Positions 35,198 to 39,910 of a stretch of 39,910 bases of DNA are shown piece by piece (the stretch's first letter is position 1; every line of letters starts with the position of its first letter). The stretch covers positions 29,343 through 69,252 of the forward strand of contig JAIMKJ010000021.1 of NCBI GenBank assembly GCA_020692565.1, read 5' to 3'. The notes beneath the pieces are model-generated. The model worked only from the letters and a program-made list of their open reading frames with translations. It was not told the DNA's origin and did no database searches. A program made the position numbers and the translations under genes. Source of the stretch: Thermomonas sp. (lineage in GTDB: Bacteria > Pseudomonadota > Gammaproteobacteria > Xanthomonadales > Xanthomonadaceae).

Positions 35198-35947
35198 TTA
35201 GTCCCTCGCCTCGCGATCACGACGCGGGCCGCGCGGGCGGTCGCGATCATTGCGGTCGTTGCGATCGCCGCGCTCGTTGCGCGGGGAATCGTCTTGCTTC
35301 TCCTGGCCGACCTGGGAGAAATCGAAGATCTCGCCCTTGTAGATCCAGGTCTTGATGCCGATCACACCGTAGGTGGTGTGGGCTTCGGCGAAGCCGTAGT
35401 CGACATCGGCGCGCAAGGTGTGCAGCGGCACGCGGCCTTCGCGATACCACTCCGAGCGGGCGATTTCGGCGCCGTTGAGGCGACCGGCGACGTTGACCTT
35501 GATGCCGAGCGCACCAAGGCGGATCGCATTGCCGACCGCGCGCTTCATCGCGCGGCGGAACATGATGCGGCGCTCGAGCTGCTGGGCGATCGATTCGGCC
35601 ACCAGTTGAGCATCGAGTTCCGGCTTGCGGACTTCGGTGACGTTGATGTGCGCGGGAACGCCCATCAGATCGCTGATTTCCTTGCGCAGCTTCTCGATGT
35701 CCTCGCCGCGCTTGCCGATCACCACGCCCGGACGGGCGGTATGGACGGTGACGCGCGCGGTCTTGGCGGGGCGCTCGATCAGGATCTTGCTGATCCCTGC
35801 GGCAGCCAGCTTCTTGCGCAGCATCTCGCGGACCCGGAGGTCGGCGGCGAGGTATTCGGCGTATTCCTTCTTGCCCGCGTACCACTTCGAATTCCAGTCC
35901 TTGGAAATGCCGAGGCGGATACCGGTGGGATGTACTTTGTGGCCCAT
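35198..35947 (-). CDS. rpsC: 30S ribosomal protein S3
   Basis: The 249-residue protein has the N-terminal block [20 protein letters not shown], a type II KH domain with the GKRG loop ([18 protein letters not shown] at about 75-92), and the C-terminal domain [19 protein letters not shown]. It ends in a long Arg/Asp/Asn-rich tail ([15 protein letters not shown], then [12 protein letters not shown]) that makes it longer than the 233-residue E. coli protein. S3 forms the mRNA entry helicase site with S4 and S5. Confidence 0.98.
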   Translation of the reverse strand: MGHKVHPTGIRLGISKDWNSKWYAGKKEYAEYLAADLRVREMLRKKLAAAGISKILIERPAKTARVTVHTARPGVVIGKRGEDIEKLRKEISDLMGVPAHINVTEVRKPELDAQLVAESIAQQLERRIMFRRAMKRAVGNAIRLGALGIKVNVAGRLNGAEIARSEWYREGRVPLHTLRADVDYGFAEAHTTYGVIGIKTWIYKGEIFDFSQVGQEKQDDSPRNERGDRNDRNDRDRPRGPRRDREARD

Positions 35948-35949
35948 AC

Positions 35950-36306
35950 TTATTTACCCTCGCCCACGACCACGGTGATGTGGCTGGTGCGCTTCAGAAT
36001 GCGGGTTCCGCGGCCTTTGGCGCGGGCCATGAAACGCTTGAGCATCGGACCTTCATCGACCATGATGGTCTTGACCTTCAGAAGATCGATGTCGGCGCCC
36101 TGGTTGTTCTCGGCATTGGCGATCGCCGACTCCACGACCTTGCGGATCATGGCTGCGGCTTTCTTGTCGGAAAACCTGAGCAGGTTCACTGCGCGTTCTG
36201 CCGAAAGACCACGAACCTGATCGGCGACCAGACGGGCCTTCTGCGGGGAGATGCGGGCGGTCCGGAGAACCGCTTTCGCCTCGTTACCATTTTTGATAGT
36301 GGCCAT
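35950..36306 (-). CDS. rplV: 50S ribosomal protein L22
   Basis: The 118-residue protein has the L22 core ([20 protein letters not shown]) and the tunnel-lining hairpin segment ([20 protein letters not shown]), ending [11 protein letters not shown]. It lies 3 bp after rpsS and 2 bp before rpsC. Confidence 0.98.
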   Translation of the reverse strand: MATIKNGNEAKAVLRTARISPQKARLVADQVRGLSAERAVNLLRFSDKKAAAMIRKVVESAIANAENNQGADIDLLKVKTIMVDEGPMLKRFMARAKGRGTRILKRTSHITVVVGEGK

Positions 36307-36309
36307 GTC

Positions 36310-36576
36310 TTACCTGCCCTTCTTGTCGCCGCCGTGACCCTTGAAGGTCCGGGTCAGCGCGAACTCGCCGAGCTTGTGACCGACCATGTTCTCGTTGACC
36401 AGCACCGGCACGTGATTCTTGCCGTTGTGCACGGCGATCGTGAACCCGATCATTTCCGGCAGGATGGTGGAACGACGCGACCAGGTCTTGATCGGCTTCT
36501 TGTTGTTGCCCGCAGTCTCCACCTTCTTGATGAGATGGTGGTCGATGAACGGACCCTTCTTGAGTGAACGTGCCAT
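36310..36576 (-). CDS. rpsS: 30S ribosomal protein S19
   Basis: The 88-residue protein starts [20 protein letters not shown] and has the signature [28 protein letters not shown] (listed in part). S19 with S13 contacts the 50S at the head bridge. It lies 6 bp after rplB. Confidence 0.98.
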   Translation of the reverse strand: MARSLKKGPFIDHHLIKKVETAGNNKKPIKTWSRRSTILPEMIGFTIAVHNGKNHVPVLVNENMVGHKLGEFALTRTFKGHGGDKKGR

Positions 36577-36582
36577 GGTCGA

Positions 36583-37410
36583 TTAGCTCCTGCGGTCGCG
36601 CACGATGAATTTCTGCGTGCGCTTGTTCTTGCGGGTCTTGTAACCCTTGGTCGGGACGCCCCACGGGGTGACCGGATGCGGGTTACCCTGGCCGGCTTTC
36701 GCCTCACCACCGCCGTGCGGATGATCGACCGGGTTCATGGCCGCGCCGCGAACGGTCGGCTTGACGCCGCGCCAGCGCGAAGCACCGGCCTTGCCGAGCT
36801 TCTCGAGGTTGTGTTCGGTGTTGCCGACTTCGCCGATGGTAGCGCGGCACTCGGACGGCACCTTGCGCATTTCGCCCGAACGCAGGCGGAGCATCGCGTA
36901 TATACCTTCGCGGGCAACCAGCTGCACACCGGCACCCGCGGCGCGCGCGATCTGCGCACCCTTGCCCGGCTTCATTTCGATGCAATGCACGGTCGAACCG
37001 ACCGGAATATTGCGCAGCGGCAACGTGTTACCGGGCTTGATCGGAGCATCGTTGCCCGCAATCACCTGGTCGCCGGCCTTGAGACCCTTCGGCGCGATGA
37101 TGTAACGACGCTCGCCGTCGACGTAACACAGCAACGCGATGTGCGCGGTGCGATTCGGATCGTATTCGATCCGCTCGACCTTCGCCGGAATGCCTTCCTT
37201 GTCGCGCTTGAAGTCGATGATGCGGTAATGCTGCTTATGGCCACCACCGATGTGGCGGGTGGTGATGCGGCCGTGGTGGTTACGGCCACCGGTCTTGCTC
37301 TGGCTCTCGACCAGCGCGGCATGCGGGGCGCCTTTGTGCAGGCCCGGCGTGACCACGCGGACCGCGCTGCGGCGGCCGGGGGAAGTCGGTTTGAATGTCA
37401 TCAATGGCAT
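36583..37410 (-). CDS. rplB: 50S ribosomal protein L2
   Basis: The 275-residue protein has the N-terminal [20 protein letters not shown] block, the SH3-like [18 protein letters not shown] segment, and the C-terminal [16 protein letters not shown] motif with the conserved histidine tied to peptidyl-transferase function. L2 is a core 23S rRNA-binding protein. Ten bp separate it from rplW. Confidence 0.98.
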   Translation of the reverse strand: MPLMTFKPTSPGRRSAVRVVTPGLHKGAPHAALVESQSKTGGRNHHGRITTRHIGGGHKQHYRIIDFKRDKEGIPAKVERIEYDPNRTAHIALLCYVDGERRYIIAPKGLKAGDQVIAGNDAPIKPGNTLPLRNIPVGSTVHCIEMKPGKGAQIARAAGAGVQLVAREGIYAMLRLRSGEMRKVPSECRATIGEVGNTEHNLEKLGKAGASRWRGVKPTVRGAAMNPVDHPHGGGEAKAGQGNPHPVTPWGVPTKGYKTRKNKRTQKFIVRDRRS

Positions 37411-37420
37411 CGGTGAGTCC

Positions 37421-37729
37421 TCAGACCTTGACCGTAGTAACGTCGATCGACTGGCCTTCGGCCAGCGTCACGTAGGCTTTGCGCCAGTCGCCACGGCGAC
37501 CGTTACGATTGCGGAATGCCTTGTTCTTGCCCTTCACGTTGAGCACGTTGACCGACTGGACCTTCACGTCGAAGAGCTTTTCGACGGCGATCTTGATGTC
37601 GGCCTTGGTGGCCGTGGTGGCGACTTCAAAGGCGTACTGATTGGAGGTTTCCTGCGCACGGACGGTCTTTTCGGACACGCGCGGGGCACGGATCACGCTA
37701 TAGAGCTTGGCGTCGTTCATGCCAGCCAC
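37421..37729 (-). CDS. rplW: 50S ribosomal protein L23
   Basis: The 102-residue protein shows [36 protein letters not shown] and a basic [18 protein letters not shown] loop. L23 at the tunnel exit docks trigger factor and SRP. Its start overlaps the rplD stop by 13 nt, so translation is coupled. Confidence 0.98.
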   Translation of the reverse strand: MAGMNDAKLYSVIRAPRVSEKTVRAQETSNQYAFEVATTATKADIKIAVEKLFDVKVQSVNVLNVKGKNKAFRNRNGRRGDWRKAYVTLAEGQSIDVTTVKV

Positions 37730-38322
37730 TCCTCGATCTTCTTGACCGCATCGGCGGTCATCAGGACGGTATCGGCACCGACCAGCGAGACCGGATCCAG
37801 CCCCTGCACGTCGCGGACCTGCACATACGGCAGATTGCGGGCGGACAGGAACAGATTTTCGGACGCGTCCTCGGTGACGATCAGCGGACGCTTGCCGAGC
37901 TCGAAGCCCTTGAGCTTCGCGACGAGACCGCTGGTCTTCGGGGTATCGATATCGAACGACTCGACGATCGTGATCCGGCCCTGGCGATTCAGCTCGGACA
38001 GGATCGCAGCCATCGCGGCGCGATACATCTTGCGGTTGACTTTCTGCGCGAAGCTGCGCGGCTTGGCCGCGAACGCACGACCGCCGCCGACGAAGATCGG
38101 AGCCGTCAGCGCGCCATGACGCGCACCGCCGCCCTTCTGCTTCTTCGACTTCTTGGTAGTGCCGTTGACTTCAGCGCGGGTCTTCTGCGCCTTGGTGCCC
38201 GAGCGACCGGCGTTGCGATAGGCGACGACGACCTGATGGACCAGATCTTCGCTGAATTCGCGGCCGAAGACGGCTTCGGAGACCGAGACGGTCTTGCTGG
38301 TGTTATTGATGGCGAGTTCCAT
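37717..38322 (-). CDS. rplD: 50S ribosomal protein L4
   Basis: The 201-residue protein has the tunnel-reaching basic loop ([20 protein letters not shown], then [20 protein letters not shown]) and the C-terminal domain with [16 protein letters not shown]. In E. coli L4 controls the S10 operon by attenuation and translation block; a hairpin in the leader at 39469 could be the target here. Confidence 0.98.
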   Translation of the reverse strand: MELAINNTSKTVSVSEAVFGREFSEDLVHQVVVAYRNAGRSGTKAQKTRAEVNGTTKKSKKQKGGGARHGALTAPIFVGGGRAFAAKPRSFAQKVNRKMYRAAMAAILSELNRQGRITIVESFDIDTPKTSGLVAKLKGFELGKRPLIVTEDASENLFLSARNLPYVQVRDVQGLDPVSLVGADTVLMTADAVKKIEEWLA

Positions 38323-38333
38323 TGTCGTCTCCC

Positions 38334-38984
38334 TTACTTCGTCGTCGGACGGACAATGACGTCGCCGCCCGGGGCGCCCGGGACCGCGCCCTTGATCGCG
38401 ATCAGGCCACGCTCGGCGTCGACCTTGACCACTTCAAGACGCTGCGTCGTCTGCTGCTCGGCGCCCATGTGGCCGGACATTTTCTTGCCCGGGAACACGC
38501 GACCTGGCGTCTGGCGCTGGCCGATGGAGCCCGGCGAACGGTGCGACAGCGAGTTACCGTGCGTCGCGTCGCCCATGGTGAAGTTCCAGCGCTTGATCGT
38601 GCCCTGGAAGCCCTTGCCTTTGGTGACGCCCTGGACATCGACGATCTGGCCGACTTCGAAGATGTCGGCCTTGATTTCGCCGCCCACCTGGAAATCGCCG
38701 ATCTTGTCGGCTTCGACGCGCAGTTCCCACAAACCACGACCGGCTTCGACCTTCGCTTTGGCGAGGTGACCGGCTTCCGGTTTGTTGATCAGCGCAGCGC
38801 GTTTCACGCCTGCAGTGATCTGCACAGCGCTGTAGCCATCGGTTTCCGGGGTCTTGATCTGGACGATACGATTCGGCGTGGCTTCGATCAGGGTCACCGG
38901 AATGGACTTGCCGTCCTCGGTAAACAGTCGGCTCATGCCGGCCTTGCGGCCGACGATGCCCAACGAATATTTCTTCGCGGTCAT
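38334..38984 (-). CDS. rplC: 50S ribosomal protein L3
   Basis: The 216-residue protein opens with [20 protein letters not shown] and carries the signature [33 protein letters not shown] and [13 protein letters not shown]. The methylated glutamine position of E. coli L3 (GQRQ/GQ context) is in the conserved loop. It lies 11 bp upstream of rplD. Confidence 0.98.
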   Translation of the reverse strand: MTAKKYSLGIVGRKAGMSRLFTEDGKSIPVTLIEATPNRIVQIKTPETDGYSAVQITAGVKRAALINKPEAGHLAKAKVEAGRGLWELRVEADKIGDFQVGGEIKADIFEVGQIVDVQGVTKGKGFQGTIKRWNFTMGDATHGNSLSHRSPGSIGQRQTPGRVFPGKKMSGHMGAEQQTTQRLEVVKVDAERGLIAIKGAVPGAPGGDVIVRPTTK

Positions 38985-38994
38985 AGTGGCGGCC

Positions 38995-39306
38995 TCAGGT
39001 CAACTTGATCTGGACGTCGACGCCGGCCGCGAGCTCGAGCTTCATGAGCGCGTCCACGGTCTTGTCGTTGGGGTCGACGATATCGAGCACGCGCTTGTGC
39101 GTGCGGGTTTCGTACTGGTCGCGCGCGTCCTTGTCGACGTGCGGCGACACCAGGACGGTGTAGCGTTCGATCTTGGTCGGCAGCGGGATCGGGCCGCGCA
39201 CTTGCGCGCCGGTCCGCTTCGCCGTCTCGACGATCTCACTGGCCGAACGGTCGATCAGACGATGATCGAACGCCTTGAGCCGGATCCGGATCTTTTGGTC
39301 CGCCAT
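38995..39306 (-). CDS. rpsJ: 30S ribosomal protein S10
   Basis: The 103-residue protein includes [40 protein letters not shown] and [21 protein letters not shown]10 also acts as NusE in transcription antitermination. It is the first gene of the S10 operon, about 355 nt from a strong promoter at 39670-39699. Confidence 0.98.
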   Translation of the reverse strand: MADQKIRIRLKAFDHRLIDRSASEIVETAKRTGAQVRGPIPLPTKIERYTVLVSPHVDKDARDQYETRTHKRVLDIVDPNDKTVDALMKLELAAGVDVQIKLT

Positions 39307-39468
39307 GACGGAATTCCTCGTAAAAAGAGCGACAGGCCCGGCGGCTAGGTGCGCCGAACCCCCTTATTGTGAAAACACCTGGATACTTAGTGACGCCAAG
39401 TAATTGAAAATCCTGCAAATTTCCAACACAAAACCACGCACGGAAACCTCACGACTCCAAAAACCAAA

Positions 39469-39491
39469 GGCAGACCGGAAACCGGTCCGCC
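39469..39491 (-). terminator. attenuator-like hairpin in the S10 leader
   Basis: Read on the minus strand, GGCGGACCGG-TTT-CCGGTCTGCC forms a 10-bp stem with one mismatch and is followed by TTTGGTTTTTGG, an intrinsic-terminator form. It lies downstream of the rpsJ promoter and about 163 nt before the rpsJ start, so it would reduce readthrough into the ribosomal operon. This matches the logic of the E. coli S10 leader, where L4 promotes termination. L4 involvement here is inference. Confidence 0.65.
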
Positions 39492-39669
39492 AGATAGAGA
39501 ATCAAGGACGCGACAACATGCCCCTGCCGCGGTTGCCCTGAATGAATTCGGGGCGGGCGGGGGCGATGCCGTTGCGACGTTTCCCTGTCCGGCGAAGACG
39601 AAGCGCATCCTGCACTTCATTTCGCTTTACTTGCGACAAACCCGAAGACTCATCGCGAAGTGGTCTTGC

Positions 39670-39699
39670 ATTATAGAGGGGCTTTGGACGGCCTTGCAA
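39670..39699 (-). promoter_or_regulatory. sigma70-type promoter of the S10 operon
   Basis: On the minus strand TTGCAA (39694-39699) and a perfect TATAAT (39670-39675) are 18 bp apart. Transcription would start near 39662 and read into rpsJ. It is the best promoter-like sequence I found in the window, as expected for a ribosomal protein operon. Confidence 0.82.
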
Positions 39700-39761
39700 G
39701 CCATCGGGGCTTTTTTCGTAGAAGTCTGCCCAGAGAGCGAATCTTGTACCGCCCCGCCCTC

Positions 39762-39786
39762 TGGATCCCCGCCTACGCGGCGATGA
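39762..39786. repeat. REP-like dispersed repeat
   Basis: The sequence TGGATCCCCGCCTACGCGGC followed by GATGAC is a form of the dispersed GTCAT-CCCCGC...GCGGGG-ATCCA repeat common in intergenic DNA of proteobacteria. The internal palindrome is slightly degenerate here (CCCCGCC TACG CGGCGATG). It sits between the tuf terminator and the S10 promoter. Confidence 0.6.
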
Positions 39787-39800
39787 CGCACAAACAAAGG

Positions 39801-39823
39801 CGGGCGTGCTGTTCGCACGCCCG
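39801..39823 (-). terminator. tuf terminator
   Basis: A perfect 9-bp stem CGGGCGTGC / GCACGCCCG with a TGTTC loop lies 11 bp after the tuf stop. On the minus strand it is followed by CCTTTGTTTGTG, a T-rich tail. It likely ends the transcript that carries tuf. Confidence 0.8.
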
Positions 39824-39833
39824 CGTCAGTGCA

Positions 39834-39910
39834 TCACTTGACGATCTTGGCCACCACGCCGGCGCCGACCGTACGGCCGCCTTCGCGAATCGCGAATCGC
39901 AGACCTTCGT
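39834..39910 (-). CDS. tuf: elongation factor Tu, C-terminal end (runs off the right edge)
   Basis: The last 24 codons read EGLRFAIREGGRTVGAGVVA, then KIVK and stop, the invariant C-terminus of bacterial EF-Tu, which delivers aminoacyl-tRNA to the ribosome. The position before rpsJ is the usual str-S10 junction. The rest of the gene is outside the window. Confidence 0.96.
   Translation of the reverse strand, partial: EGLRFAIREGGRTVGAGVVAKIVK

Larger units (their letters stand above)
39307..39833 (-). other. S10 operon leader and tuf-rpsJ intergenic region
   Basis: This 527-bp stretch between tuf and rpsJ holds no gene I can support. From right to left on the minus strand it contains the tuf terminator (39801-39823), a REP-like element (39762-39786), a sigma70 promoter (39670-39699), an untranslated leader of about 355 nt, and an attenuator-like hairpin (39469-39491). 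The last 100 bp before rpsJ are A/T-rich. Small open frames over the leader lack ribosome-binding sites. Confidence 0.7.

Overview
The window is a high-GC chromosomal segment of a gammaproteobacterium, most likely a Xanthomonadaceae member close to Lysobacter or Xanthomonas. This rests on the gene set (class II DAHP synthase, 328-codon malate dehydrogenase, zinc-free S14 and S4, paired DUF2127 proteins) and on gene order. It is an inference from protein content, not a 16S assignment.

Left third, 1-11,500. A methylcitrate-cycle pair (prpB and the start of prpC, minus strand) faces a divergent gene that fuses a helix-turn-helix domain to a complete citrate-synthase domain. A single AT-richer gene follows, coding for a DUF262 plus AlbA_2/Schlafen-like fusion that looks like an acquired defence gene. 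Next come mdh and a class I aminotransferase, bracketing a perfect 23-nt inverted repeat. After these lie a three-gene envelope operon (exported protein, M48 metallopeptidase, lipoprotein), a small glycine-rich membrane protein, and a secreted protein with a calcium-loop-like motif.

Middle, 11,500-24,900. This part holds a cyclophilin, a small membrane protein, typA/bipA, two tandem DUF2127 membrane proteins, a TSUP permease, an exported S41 peptidase and an exported protein of unknown function. From 19,280 to 22,673 lies the most interesting locus. It contains a radical SAM/SPASM maturase, a 73-residue peptide ending in W-T-W-T-W-P-F, a ferritin-like diiron protein, and a phytanoyl-CoA-dioxygenase-like protein whose usual His-x-Asp motif reads His-x-Gly. 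I read it as a RiPP pathway: the maturase would crosslink a darobactin-like seven-residue core, and the two iron enzymes would tailor it, one possibly as a halogenase. aroG (class II) and dsbB follow on the minus strand.

Right part, 24,900-39,910. The S10-spc-alpha ribosomal superoperon runs on the minus strand from rpsJ to rplQ and includes secY and rpoA; the 3' end of tuf lies at the window edge. A good sigma70-type promoter, a long leader and an attenuator-like hairpin precede rpsJ. rpmJ is absent from its usual place after secY. Three unusually long gaps interrupt the operon (secY-rpsM, rplR-rpsE, rpsN-rpsH).

No tRNA, rRNA, CRISPR array or insertion sequence was seen.
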